Below, in pieces: positions 48,261 to 61,930 of a DNA stretch of 64,000 bases (the first letter of the stretch is position 1; the number at the start of each line of letters is the position of its first letter). The stretch covers positions 1,086,588-1,150,587 of the forward strand of contig VXAU01002306.1 in NCBI GenBank assembly GCA_013399695.1. Direction: 5' to 3'. Made by a program: the position numbers and the translations under genes. The notes beneath the pieces are model-generated. The model saw only the letters and a program-made list of their open reading frames with translations, did no database searches and had not been told where the DNA came from. The stretch comes from Formicarius rufipectus (taxonomy: Eukaryota > Chordata > Aves > Passeriformes > Formicariidae).

Positions 48261-51200
48261 AGGCCCGGAAGTGTGGTCTGAAGATTCTTTATGGCTTTTC
48301 TCGGCACCCGCATTGGCAGAGAGGCTTTTTCCATCCCTGTTCCACGTTCTCCAGAAAGGCACATCTGCCCAATTCAAATTAGGTTCAAAAAGCTTAGAAG
48401 CGAAGGGGTTTCTGCCTTGATTTCAAGGGACCAAGTCAACCAAGTAGTTCAGATTTGTCACAAGCCCCTCTATTTAGCCACTGCCTGAAGCAATGAAAAG
48501 TGGTCCCTGAAGACTACAAAGCTCTTTATTAATTGCAGTTGCACGTGCAGTAGGCAGGGAGTTTGGTACCAGAACTTTCCCTAGTTCCCACCAGGTCAGA
48601 GCACAGGCTCCTTTAAATGAAGTGATAAAATGATCATCCTGCTGCAAATTCTTTGAACTACTGTTGCTTTTCTTTTTGGCCAGGAACGAGGAAGGATCTT
48701 TTCAGCTCAGTTATTAGCATAAAATAATTAGACTTTGGGGTGTATTTTGCTCCCAGTGCACATACATAACTTGCATTAATATTAATAGGGACCTCTTTAT
48801 TCACACTCATTGAAAGGAGCCTGCACCCCAAGGGACTGAGAAAAGCAAAAGCATATTTAGGGTTTAGCCTATCACTGAAGATTTCCACAGACCCCTGGAA
48901 ACTGCTATCCTCATCATGTACTTCTTTCCCTTCCTAGCTTATTTCCATTAAGCCAAATGTTCAGCAACTCATGGAAGGAAATAATTTGCTCAGGATTCCC
49001 ACAGCAGGCAACCAAAAATGATGCATGCAAATTATTTGGAAATCCTTCTTTGTGTTCAAACTTGAAGACCCAACTCATGTTATGGCTTCCACGGAGCAAA
49101 AACTTAACAGAAAAGCTTCCCTCATGAAACGGTATTTCTTTGGTATGAGAAGTGATGAATCTCTGATTAATACTCACAGCATCTACTGCATTGCACATTT
49201 AGGGGCTCTTTATATTTCCAAAAAGCCAGTGCTAACCTGTGTTACAGCAAGTACTGAAGAAGGGGCTTGAGACTACCAGAAATTCCCACAGAAACAAAAG
49301 GGAGATTTGGGGAAATAAAGTGCTACAGCAGAAGGACTGACTTCCTGGCAGTTTGAAGAGATGCTTAGACTGGGATATAAAATCCCACAAATCTTGAAGA
49401 AGTGTAAAACATCCAGTGCTGGATGACAGAATCATGGACTTGGCAAGCTGTCACCAACACAGTGACTCCAGAGATGATGTCCTTCTGTTCTGGGCCTTGC
49501 CTTCAAGAGCTGTACCTACAAATGGCCACCATGGAAGGAAAATGACAAACAATGAAGCGCCGCCAAAGCCACAGCAGAATTACCGAAGGGATGAAACTGC
49601 CCAAGTCTTGGCTCAAAGGGACATTTTATAAGACTGAGGGTAACAGTAGTGTTCTGCAAAACAGAGAAACCTGCACAAAAATTAGACAAAAAGTCCCTGG
49701 GAAGGAGTGGAAAATTCCTTCCTATCTGCTGCATAGGGTGTCTCATCATTCCTGACTTTCCCTTCAGGAAGGGTCAGTGCAATTTAAGCTATTCCCTCTT
49801 GTTTCATCTCATCACATGCCACCCTGGACTGACTTGCAATTGAGATCAGGGAAATGCCCTAGCTCAGAAAGAATTTTTTTAAAATGCAATCATATTCCCT
49901 ATCTCGACACCAGCTGTCCCTGCAACAACAACAACAAAATAAAGTGTGAATGGTGTCAGAGGAGCAACCAGCGAGGTGAGAAGAGGCAGGAATGCTTAAA
50001 TTCAGAAACACCAGAGAGAAAAAAATCAGGTGAACCACCACAATGGCACAACAGTGTACATTTCCTTTTAAGCTTCTTGGCTGAGATTCAATTCTCCAGA
50101 AGTGCAAAGACCCAGGTTCCACCTCCTCTGGCCCCAGGGTAAATACAGACTCACTCCATTCATTTCAGTGAAATTACTTCAGAGTTTCACCGCTGCAAAT
50201 TGGAGAAACGTCTGTCTCTTGTGTTTAACACCATCCCTGTGAGGAAAAACATTGCTAAAAGCCTCCCTCCAGTTGAATTCGAGTTCAACCCTGCTGAACT
50301 TGTGAGGACAAATTATTATTCTTGGCTTCAGGGGAGAACACCTGTTTCTGAAGAAGAAAGAAAATCAGCATACACAAGCCACCAGTGAGGAAAAGACACT
50401 TGGATACTGAGGGGGAAGGAGGATGCTGAGAAGAGCTGCATACTATGAAGTCACAGCATGCAGAGCCTCAGAAATCAGTACATCCAGGCTCTTCAAGCAG
50501 CAGTGGCACATGGACACGACCTAGAGATCTTCTAGTGCAAGCACACTGTTGGTGCACCTTCTGAGTGGTGGCTCACGGGTGGCTCCTCTCCAGAGTCTCC
50601 ACCTTGCAGCTTGTGGAATTGTCAGCAGAAGCATCTGTGACCAGCACAGAAATACACCAAAATTCCCAATGTGATCCCCACCTGAGGCCACATGTTGTTC
50701 CTTCAGTCACACCCCTCTCCTCCCTTCCACTTAAGCCAGGTAGCCTCTTCCTCTACGAGTGATGAAAAGTGTCCAGAGCAATTTTTCTTCCCTTTATCCC
50801 AATTCACAAAGCAGGCAACATTTAGAGAGGATGAAAGTATGAGCTCCCTATACCTTACAAGAGTGTGTAACTAAGGCCATGGTTTTGTTCAAGGATGAAG
50901 AAAGCAGATGGTTATTTTGTTTTTCTTGACATCTGTTATGAAAACAGAGTCCTTGAAATCCACCCTGTTGTTCTGAAAAACTTATCTGAGGTCCCTATGG
51001 AAAATAGGGCTGAAAAAAAATAAATAAAACCCTTTCCTGCTGTCAACCTTCACAACAAAAAATAAAGGCAGAGGTGAATAAATTTTTTCCCCTGTTCCTT
51101 CCTCATATGCCCTTCTCAATTTATCTCAGGACTTAACAAAAAACCCCACATAAGTATTAAGGAAATTATTCATCATGTCTTTCATCAAAATCACTAGCTC

Positions 51201-53787
51201 CTCTAGTCAGGCTGGGTAGGCAGCTGCTGTTTCAATCAGGCAAAACATATTAAAACAGGTTTCAAATCACCTCACAAAAGGGATAAACACTATTTATCAT
51301 TTCAGTTCCCATCTCCATCTGAGTGTAATGCACTCAAAGGACAACAAAACCTGGGCCTGGAGACAGTGCTGCAGCTTGGGACTGGAGCTAAGACGCCTTG
51401 TCCTGATTTTCTACTGGATGCTCCTGGCAGCTGGGGCAGGAGAACTGCAAGGAGCTAAGTGTCAGCTCCCTGTCTTGCAGGAGACCCAGGAGAGCTCCAA
51501 CTTCCACGAGCAAATATTGCAATAAAAACATGCAACACCCACACAGCTCCTAATTGCTAAGAAATCACTGATAGATCTCTGACAAATAAGAGATGTACCT
51601 TCCCCAGGTGACCACCACAAGTTTGGGGTCAGCAGCACAGCCTAAAAGTAGGTCTAAGGCAGTACAAAGACACACAGTTCCCCAACTTTCTGCTTTGTTT
51701 TCATCTGGAAATAAAAAAGCCAGGAGGTGTTGGGATTGTTACCTTCTGAGAAACACTACACCTAAATATTTTAGATATATAAACTGAAATACCTCCAGTC
51801 AAATAACTCGTGCATGGTTTATATAAAAAGTGAGTTGCTGACAGGACAGCACAAAATGAACCAGTAAATTAAATAATGTTACTTAGGTTACAGTCTCCTG
51901 AGCACCAAGTCTTCTCCCTCAGTTCCCTGCTGATGCAAGAGAGGTTTTCTCCATCTGCTGCTGCTGTTCCCCAGGTTGAAGAAGCACCTGGGAAAAGCTG
52001 GGATGAGCCATGGGGAAGCAAAGACAGGAGCAGAGGCAGGACCACTCGTACTGGATTATACCCAGGGACAAATGACTCCACACAATCCTGTTATTTTATG
52101 CTTAGATAGCCTCTAGCACAGCAATTTCCCCTGAGACTCCAGATCATGCATGTGGAAACACTAAACGACAACAGTAATTACAGTTTAAGGTTACTGTCCT
52201 TCGTCTAAGTCTTCTGGGTTTCAGAGGATCTGTGCTAATCTCTGGGGGTTTATTTTTCCCGCACTGTTCCCATCTCAGTTTTCTTATTGCCCAGGTGTTG
52301 TAAAGACCACAAATGGCTGTAATCCAACCCCTTTTTCTTTTTTTTCCCCTTCCACACAGTAGATTGGACATCTCAGATCTACTCCTACTTTTGCTCTCAT
52401 TTGCTGTATGACCTTTTTGGAAAACTTTAAGTCCTCTTCCTCCCACTTTCATTTCCAGCCCTCATGAAATACACAAAATCCACGCTTTGAAACGTGTAGT
52501 TAAATAGTTAATTCATTAAATACTGCAAAAGACCACAAATATTTCAAATGAACAGACAGACCATTTCAGTGGCAGACCTGCAAGCATTAAATCACCAAAG
52601 CAGTCCCTTTCTCACCGTTGTCTATCTTGTGGGCAGACAGAAAGTATTTGGGGAGATTTATCTGACTTTCTGGCTCACACTAAATTATTCATTGTTTGCC
52701 AGTCAGGTGGGTAATTCACCTTGCACACACTTCTCAAGTGCAGTGCTAATAAGGGAACCAGGATGAGTAGATTTCTCTGACAAACAACATCCTCATGTAA
52801 ACAGCTGCCCTCACAAAAATACATCCTCTCTCTATGCAAAAAATGTTCAGTATTCCACAGTGAATGGCAGGACACCAGCAGACCTCAGGTTGACTCATAG
52901 TCCTTAAAAGCAATGTCCTTTTCCATACCTTTCCGCCTCAACCTGGAATTTGCATTTCTTTCATACATTCAAACTTGTTTCCAAACCTTGCTGACACATG
53001 CAAGTGAAAACATTTCTTTGTTAAACTCCAAATCCCACTCAGACTGCACACGGCAGCTCTGCAATGAAACAAAACACATTCCTAGCTATGGGCAAGCTGC
53101 TCACTGCATACAAAGTCTTCATCCTTCGAGATAACTATGCAAACCCAATCATTTAGATTCTTATATCCCCTTTTCCAGGTTTTTCTCCAGCTAGCTTACA
53201 GGAAATAAATTAAAAAATCATTTTAAAAATCCCCAAACTATTCACAGCTTCTCTGCCTCACTACTGCGTTTCTTTGGTTTCCCGTGACTTACAGTTTATG
53301 AGTAAAGTGCCTCCTACTTTGGAGGACTCTGTTCCCATCACCACCTTGGAACAGGGTTCAAGAAGCTGATGATTCCCCTTTGACTGAGGGAAATCTCAGC
53401 CTCCTTTAATGTTTTCAGAAAACACAGGGTGAGCTGAACTCCCCTAGACTTGTTTGTGAGGAGCTCTAGTCCTCACAGTGGCACTGCTGCCTTTAATTCT
53501 GTTCTTAGTCATTTAGAGTCGATTAACAAGAGCAGTGAAGTGAGCAGTGAGTTACCCATGTCTATGAGCAGGAGGAGTCTGGAGTCCTGGCTGATCATCA
53601 GATCCTTGTTTCAGAGCTTGTCTCCCACTAGCTTACTTTTCCTTGCATGAAACATATTTTTCACATTGTGGAAACTGGAGTCAGACTTAGAGATGTCTGG
53701 AATTGGATGATCATTTGGACAGAAAAAATGAAACCATGAAACAAAATGTGTAAAGTTCCAACCAGAAATGCTGAAACAACATTAAAC

Positions 53788-53802
53788 TTTTTTTTTTTTT
53801 TT
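53788..53802. repeat. T homopolymer
   Basis: A run of about 15 T preceded by ATTAAAC, in intron 2. It is a simple repeat only. Confidence 0.9.
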
Positions 53803-56800
53803 CCTAAATAGAATCATTTGATGCTATAAAATATTCTTTTCCTGGTTAAGCATTTCAAATATGAAAACATAGATTCTACTTCTTTGTGATTCACTATCAG
53901 AATTACAATCAGTTGGAGTCCTAAAAACACTTTTTCTTTGGGAAAACAGTAATTTCAGTTTGTTCATTGCCCAATGGAAAAATTTTCCTAAGCTTTTCTT
54001 GTAACATGCTCTGCACAATTCAGGGAAGGACTCTTGACATTTATGAGCTATGAATATGGTTAGAGCTGAAAACCAGGAAATAAAAGTTTAACATGGATGT
54101 TTCCCTTCCTTTTTTTTCAGAAAACAAACAGTCCAACAGCAACCAAAGGAATTATTCCAAGGAAAGCTCATGTTCCAAAACAAATAAAACAGGCTCCCAA
54201 TGAATGTTTTCCCAGACCATCACAGCTGAGAAAAGAAACCAGAGCAAGTACTATACAATTATGTCAGTATATCCTGGCCTAAGAGAATCAGCATTTTTGT
54301 CCAAATCCTGCCAGAGATCTTAGTTGCCCAGTGCCAGCTGATCCAGCAGATGTGTGAAGGTTTTACAGCAGGAGTTCACCTTGTCTGGAGTTGGCAAAAA
54401 GAGCAGTTATAATGATACCTATGAAGTTAATAAAAGGTATCTCACATTAAGTCACTGGCCAGTCACTGATTGGACCATGGTTTCCCCAAAGCCTGGAGCT
54501 GACAGCTCCTCCAGCAACTTGTTTTGCCAGGAGAAAATGTCTCCAGACATCACAGCCCTGAGTTTGGTGGACCCACAGGCAGGACAGAAGTGACCCAGAA
54601 GCTCTGCAGGGCAAGGCTGGTGGAGTGCCAGGGAAAGCAGCAGCCTGACACAGAAGTTGGGCTCAGCACAGAGTTCATCACATTTGCTGGACGGCAAAGC
54701 CAGGTTAGATTGGAACAAATGTAATCAACCTTGGTCTGAGAGACCAAGACAAAGCACAGGGCACCTCCACGCCCCAGGGGCTTATTTGATTTTTTGGGTT
54801 CTTGATGAGGGTACATCCAGTGCACCTGGACTTCCTCCGAAGAGGAGGAATAGGAATGTGAGGATGTGGCAAAGGAAGAAGAGAACCAGGTACTGATGAT
54901 GAGCACAGCACTGCAGTGTTACATAACCTAGAGCCCGGCAGTAATCAGCTTAGTGATACTGCTGTGAGACCAGGAGCATCACAATAATAATTAGATCTGG
55001 CAATTCTGGTCCTTCTGTGAAGACTTCAGGTCTGCAAGGCTCATGCATCCCTTACTTGTACTCCTCTGTATCAAGGAAGATAAAAATACATGAAGACAGA
55101 CTTCTGATGTCTGAGAAATATTAAACCTGCACACGTAAAGAGAGTGTATTTCTAATCAGCACTCAGACAGTAGATGGCTATTGAAACATAAACCTTTATC
55201 TTCACAGATATGTGGCCATTCAGCTATCATTTCTTATAAGCAAAATTGCAATACTGACCACAGTGCATTTACAATTGTATGGGACTTATACTCCACAAAT
55301 AATTAGGAAAAATACGGACTGCAGAGATGTTTAGGTATTTCTTAGTCTTTCCACAGTGTTTCGTTCTCCCCCGTCCTGGTCTCTCCCTTAGTACGGAAGT
55401 TCACAAGGCCAAGAAGCATTTATTCAACTTCAGCAACTCTTGACACATAGTAGCATTTTAATTACTATTGGCTATTCTCAGGTGTTAAGAGGCACCTATT
55501 TGGCTAACAAGCCATGTTGCATTGCAGCATCAAACAATTCCTGCAGCAAACTACTCAGAAATAATTTCAGTCTCAACCTTTAACTCCTTTCCACTGTGTC
55601 CCCAAATGCTGCAATCAACTTTTTGTTTTGTATTCACAGAACACATTGTGTATACAGGCAATGATTTCCCAAGGATTTAAAACTCCTTGTTGTCTTCTGG
55701 GCTATTGAGCTGGTAGCAAAAAAAAACCCACCTCGGTCCTTAATATTATACTTCAGACATTGCATGAACACCTTGAAGATCTGGAAATGCAGAATGCTTG
55801 CAGCAACAGTGTTTTGGAAAAGGCTGCAATAAACCAATAGACCAAAATGCTGTTCACAAAGAAAACATTCATCAAATTGTAAACAGCAAAGTATGTTAAA
55901 TGGCATGTGTGGATGCACTACATTTCTTGTGACACAGTAGCATATGTCTCTGCATCAATTCTTTTAGCTTGACTCTCTCAGCAGAAAGGTGGTGGGGCTT
56001 TTAAAGTCACAGCCCAGTGACACAAGCCCTGGTACAGCCTGCTCAGATACCCTCAAAAACTACACCTAAAAATGTTCCAGTCTTGTGTTGTTGCTTATTT
56101 ATCTGTACTCCCTTTTATTGTATATGACATGGGCAATAAATAAAAGGTTCTGGTCATCTCACTGTGCACACAAGAAAACCCAGTCAACTGTCTTAACAGC
56201 TGATTTTCTGAAGAAAGAAAGAGGAGAAATAAGCTGTTATGAATTAATTTTGTTTCACACTAGACCTACCCATCCTACAGTCTAAAATACATGGGCATCA
56301 TATACTATCAGGTACAATATTTTAACATGTTCCATACTCTTCTATTATATGGCAAACAATGTATTTGCAGTCTTTCAAAAGGGTTTAATGCAAAGGTAGT
56401 TTTCCAGCATCCATATTTTCTGTTAAGCTTTGAGGTTTGCCAAAAGAAACCAGACTCCAAAATGTCTTGCATTGCTCCAGAGGAAGCTTTCCTAGCAAAA
56501 CAATTTACTTGTACTGGAAAAAAGAAAGTAGAGCTGAAGGAAAAGCGAAGGTAACTCTGAAGATGGACTTGCACTTGGCAGTCTGAATTGTGTCACAGCT
56601 CTAATGTTGTTGACTTGGTCACCTTTGAACACCCACCTATTCTGCCCTCATCAAGCACAAGTGCTCCCAGGCCATGACCGGCCCTTCCAAGTCAACCCCA
56701 GCTGTCCTGAACGAAGCCCTGGCAAGAGAAAGGGCCACCACAGGGGCCAGGAGATGTTGGCACAATGACAGCCCAGAGAGGGCTTTCCTTCTTTTCACCA

Positions 56801-57650
56801 GCACAGGCTGCAGCTGGCTCAAGCTTCCCAAGGCAGAAAGGCATGCCTGCCACCAGCACTACTCCTGTGGGCTCCTGGATCCCATGAATACTGAGGTACT
56901 CATGATCTTCAGTGACTGAAAGCTCAGCACACCAAAGCATTGCATTCCTTCTTCAAAACCAAACCAGTCCCAACCCAAAGCAAACTCCTGCATCACACAG
57001 GGTTCCATGTTAATCCAAAGCCACTGGCTCACGCTGCCCATTCTTCTCTACCTCCTAGTAACAAAAAATCCTAAACCATACATTCTCTCCACTGCCACTG
57101 CTTGTGTTATAATACTAAACAGACCCCTCTGAAGATCCAAGGCTGGAAATTGCACTGACAAATAACAAAAGCAGGGCCTGGTCCACAATACAGACGCTCT
57201 ATTCATCAGGCAGGAAGCAAGAGGGAGACAGGAAAAGGCAGAGGGAGACTGGGGAGATGCTGTAGTCAAGAGAACAGACACAGACAATAAAGCAGAAACT
57301 TAACTAATGCCAATTCAGCAATTTACAGACAGCAGAGCAGGGACTGAATGTGGTCAGCTGTCCCACCAGGTCTCTGCAGAAGTTCTGACCTTCCACATGG
57401 TTACAAGTGGGTCTGAGGCATAAAGCTCATTCTACTGCCTTCCCCCACCTTGCCCCAGGTGTCATGTTCAGCAGTGTGCAAATGACAGCACACAGGACAG
57501 GTCACTCAAACCATCCCAGGGCTGCAGGGAGGAATCAGCCACATCCAACTCAGCCATGATCACTGCCTGACCTTGTCTGAAAACTATGGACCACATGGAT
57601 CCCTCAGCCACCAGTGGCACCAGGACTGCAGTGCATCACTAGTAGTGTCA

Positions 57651-57731
57651 CTAATTATTATTAGGAGTTACATAGATTTATTATATATCAGATAAAATTT
57701 ATATTATTATTAATTATACTAATTACTATTC
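57651..57731. repeat. AT-rich TTA/ATT-type low-complexity patch
   Basis: About 80 bp composed mostly of ATTATT, TTATAT and TAATTA words with very few G or C. It looks like a decayed TTA microsatellite in intron 2. Confidence 0.7.
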
Positions 57732-60700
57732 TTACCACTAACTTTCTTTTTGGAAAATTCTCCAAGAATCTGCACAGCACTGCCTTTGCTTATCACTCTA
57801 TTACCCTGCAGTACATTCATTTATCTTTTTTTCTAATAAAAATAGTTTTAGCTTACCCTGTAATTTCATTTCTACAGTATTTTCACAAAAGACATTGTAT
57901 GTTTGAGTTTGATGTCATTTTGATGGTCTGTTATTTTATTGCGTGCAGCTAATGGTGCTTTTGATACAGTACAGCCATAAAAGATTTCCAACATTCTTTA
58001 ATGTGATGGACTGGGGTTTTTTTTCTCCCAGTCTTTCTAGTAACAAATAGAAATAATTAAGCTTAGCTTTTACATTGTGCTGGATATACTTGCATTTTCT
58101 CCAGTAGCAATGGTTTGAAATACTTAATATTCTGTACTCAACAGTGTTGTGATATTTTGCTTTAGAACTATCTTGTACATCTCAAATAAAATATACATAG
58201 TACAAATACAAGGCAACACTTAATATGAGGAATTTTAACTTAGAAACTGTGAAATTCTTCAGCACATGCTTAACACACTCACACTGCAGGGAAAGAGACT
58301 ACCGTGACAACCTAAGTGACAGCTTAAATATCTGAGTAACTCTGGGCCTCATTATTTTTATTATCAGAGCGAGAGGGAGTTCTTTTTATGCTTATTACAG
58401 AAACTGACTCTTATACAATAATTGTGATATCTCAATTAAAGAGCAGCTAAGTGCTTTACAGCTGGAGTCCCTGCTGGTCGATGACACAAAACATAGCTGG
58501 GCAGGGCTTTCCACGAGCAGTTCAACTCCATCCCCCTTTGCTGGGCATCTACAAAGTCTAAAAAGGCCAGGGACAACAAAAAGTAGGGCTCCCCCAGGAT
58601 TCAGTTTTCATAAAGCAATCACAGGTAATTCAACAATCACTATCTGCACTGACAAATAGCCATACTATGTGCATAGCAGAATCATGAACCAAACTTGATA
58701 CCTCACTGAATTTCTGACATGTTTCTTTTGACACTATCACAGAAACAAACATTTCATGACCTAAAGACTAATTTATCCTCTGCACTCTGCAGGCACAGCA
58801 ACAGCCCCTTACTTCTGCCAGCAGTGCAAAAAGGGCAAAGGAGGGGGAAAACTTTTGTCCTCACTTATCAGACACAAATTTCCTCTTTGCAGCCCTGTTG
58901 ATTCCTTGCTTGGAATGACACAGTTCATACAAGATATGTAGTATATTTCCCACAATTAATTATCCCTTCCCTACTGGCTGTAGGACCCCTTCTCTTTTCC
59001 CCATCTGAAGTCCAGTTTGAATTCCACCTTCCCACAAACTGACTCTAAGTGCATTTGACCTTTTATTCAGCACTGTGCTGCCATCTCTGCTGCTTCTTTC
59101 TTTTCAGCTTCTCAGATAATAACGCACATGAACCTGCACATTTCAAGAACCACCCACCAACATCTGCAAAGGGTTTAAATATCATTAAGAAAACGTGCCC
59201 ATTTAAGCATTACATTCTCTCAGCAATTAGACATGCACCAGATCAATTATCAGATGATATACAGCTGGTTAGAGTTTCCTCAACAAAATCATTCTTCTTT
59301 TTTTGTTTTTTTCTTTCAAAGTTTGCTGGATGGAACTGGCTCCATCATGAATCAGAAACACAGAACCTTCAAAAATGGCCCTGAGCTGTATAGCAAAGCA
59401 AAATACCTACAGTCCAAGATGGTATCAACCTGAAAAAGTTAATAGTGCAAGAAGAACCTCCCTCTGTGAACTGGAACAGACTTTTGGGAATCCTTCCTCT
59501 AATACACCGGATAAAGCATAAGGCAACTTACACCACAAACAATAACCCAGGGATCCATTTCTGGAAGTCACTGTCTGTTTTGTGCACAACACGCTCCATT
59601 TTGTCAGGGTGACTGATGAAAAAAATTGCCATTCTTGTTTGGTGCTCAGGCTGGCAATGCAGCTTCAATGAATAGTCTGTAGGTTTGAGGGTGGTTGGGT
59701 TTTTTTTCAGACATTCCCTCTAATGAGTTTTCCTTGGCTGTTCAATATTTATTACAAGTACTTAAGCAGAGCTTTTATTACTTAATGTTCCATTTCCTAC
59801 CAAAAGGATAACATCAATGCTCGTGTAATGCTGCCCTACAGTCTCATAAAATTGATGGCAGCTCCAAACTTTTCCTGAGCATAATCCTACCAGCATGCCA
59901 GCCCATGACAGCAGATATTACTGAGAAATGCTAAATAGACTTCACTGGGAATTCAGTCACCTCTACCATCTGCGGCAGGAATTTACATAAAAGAGCTGAA
60001 AAAAATGAAGAGCTTTTTGTCCTGCCACTCTCCCCTGCCTTTCTGTCTGAACACACACATCCATAACTCCCTGCATGGGCAACCTGACGCCTCCCTGAAG
60101 ATTTCAGATTGGGTAGCAAGCCTTGGGCATTACATTCACTTATGTTTATCTCCACAGTGGTTGAAAGACTTGTATGGCTCTGGGGTCACTGCTGTGGTGA
60201 GCTGCATGGAAACTAATCCCTCCACTCACACAGAGGGCCAACAGCAGGATTACAACAGGGCACTGGTCAAGTGCTGACACTTTTTCTTTTCCTGCTGCCC
60301 TTTTGTTTTCAGAAGTAAACGAGATTTCTTCTCAGGAGGAGGAAGCATCTTGGGATACCTTCCAAGCTTTGACCAGAAACTCACCATGGAATGAAAGTCA
60401 CTAGCACTGATCAGGAAGCTGAAAAATCAAGATGTGGGGCATGGAGCAGGAGTAAAGGTGCCAAATAATTGCTGTTTTAATAAAAGTAACTGTAAATTTC
60501 TCTTTATTGCTATGTTCCAGGGACAGAATATTGCCTGTCTGCAGCAACAGAGGGCTGGAGAAACAGCCTCCACAGCAACTACAGAGGTCTGACCAAAGCT
60601 GCAAGGAAATCTTTCATGTATCCTACCCCTTGTATTCCCAGGTCACTGCACTCTACACTGGCTGGAGAACTGAGGAGACCTGAGGAAAACTAGACTTTCC

Positions 60701-61705
60701 TCATCTTATCGGGACAATTTTAATTTTTTTCATTTTCATCTGTGCAGGCATTTAAAGTCTCCACCTTTAACCCAGCTCAAGCTTGCCACTAATGCTGCCA
60801 GAAAAGGCACTGCAAGGTGATTTACGTCGCTCTGTCACTGCCACGGGCTGCTGCTTGTTAAGCAGCTGTGCCCCTTCTTCCCAAGATGCCATCCATTCCT
60901 CCTTTGTCAAAAGGGACCATGGATGAAATGTCAAGCTCTGGCAGCACTTGGCTATCACCCCTTGCCTGGCATCAGAGGGCACTTCTGCTTTCACAGGTAG
61001 CAGTGGTCCCATCACAAACAAGCCAGACACATTAAGGGGCTACATGAAGGACCTCAGGCAATGAAGATTTTGATTTATTCTGTTAAAAGCTTAGATCCTC
61101 TGGATTTACAGCCCTCTTTTCTTCCTTGTCCCAAGAGACAAGCAGTTTGGGAGTATTGCCAATCACAGTCACCCACAAACTAGCCCTGGAAGAAGCTCTG
61201 CATCCACCCTCCCCAGGCTCTTGTATCAAGCACAGGTATCAGCCAAGTCTCCATTTCTAATCCCTTTCTGCAGCGTAACAAGTGCCATGGCTGGGATGTT
61301 TATTTCCAAAGAAGTCATCATCTAAGTGCCAAACTCATTTTCACTGGAAGATTTTCATTTCACCTTCCCCCCCTCTCCACACACATATATATATTTATTC
61401 CCCCAACACCAACACAGATGCACTCACATACAGATATCAGTAATGGGACTCGGCTCTTCTCCATGTATTAAAGCCTCTTCCTTGAGTGGGATTAATCTTG
61501 GCAGCTGTCTGACAAGAGAGACTGTGTGGGAGGAAAATGGTTTTATCTCAAACTTGAAAGAAAGCAAAATAATCTTCGAGAGAACAAACTACATTTCAAC
61601 TCTTGCTCCTTCAGTGGAAGACTATTTGCTGGCAGAAAATACCTACCTAGAGCAGAAATACACATGTATGACTCTGAAAGTGCATTCTCTCTTTCCTTTT
61701 ACTGG

Positions 61706-61875
61706 ATATTAAAAAGAAATTCTTTACAGAGAGAGTGATCAGGCATTGGAATGGGCCGCCCAGAGAGGTGGTAGATTCCTCCATCCCAGGAGGTTTTAAA
61801 ACTGAGATTGGACGTGGCACTCAGTGTCATGATCTAGTAAATGGACTGGAGTTGGATAAAGTTTACTGGATCAAG
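61706..61875 (+). mobile_element. CR1-like LINE fragment, diverged
   Basis: The block reads AAAGAAATTCTTTACAGAGA, GAGTGATCAGGCATTGGAAT, GGGCCGCCCAGAGAGGTGGT, AGATTCCTCCATCCCAGGAG and GTTTTAAAACTGAGATTGGA, then a CATGATCTAGTAAATGGACT region. This matches the general layout of the CR1 tail (a gtgatc...cattggaac...gcccagagaggtggt...tccctggaggt series) but is older or from a different subfamily. The usual ATTCTGTGATTCT end is missing. It could alternatively be a related non-LTR family. An A-rich tract follows at 61900. Confidence 0.72.
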
Positions 61876-61899
61876 GCCATAAAGTAAGTCACTTTTGGG

Positions 61900-61930
61900 A
61901 AAAAAAAAAAAAATAAAAAAAAAATAAAAA
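61900..61930. repeat. A-rich tract (A-run with TAAAA units)
   Basis: A run of about 13 A, then TAAAAAAAAAATAAAAA. It follows the CR1-like fragment ending near 61875. CR1 elements do not normally end in poly(A), so the adjacency may be chance or reflect a separate insertion. Confidence 0.9.
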
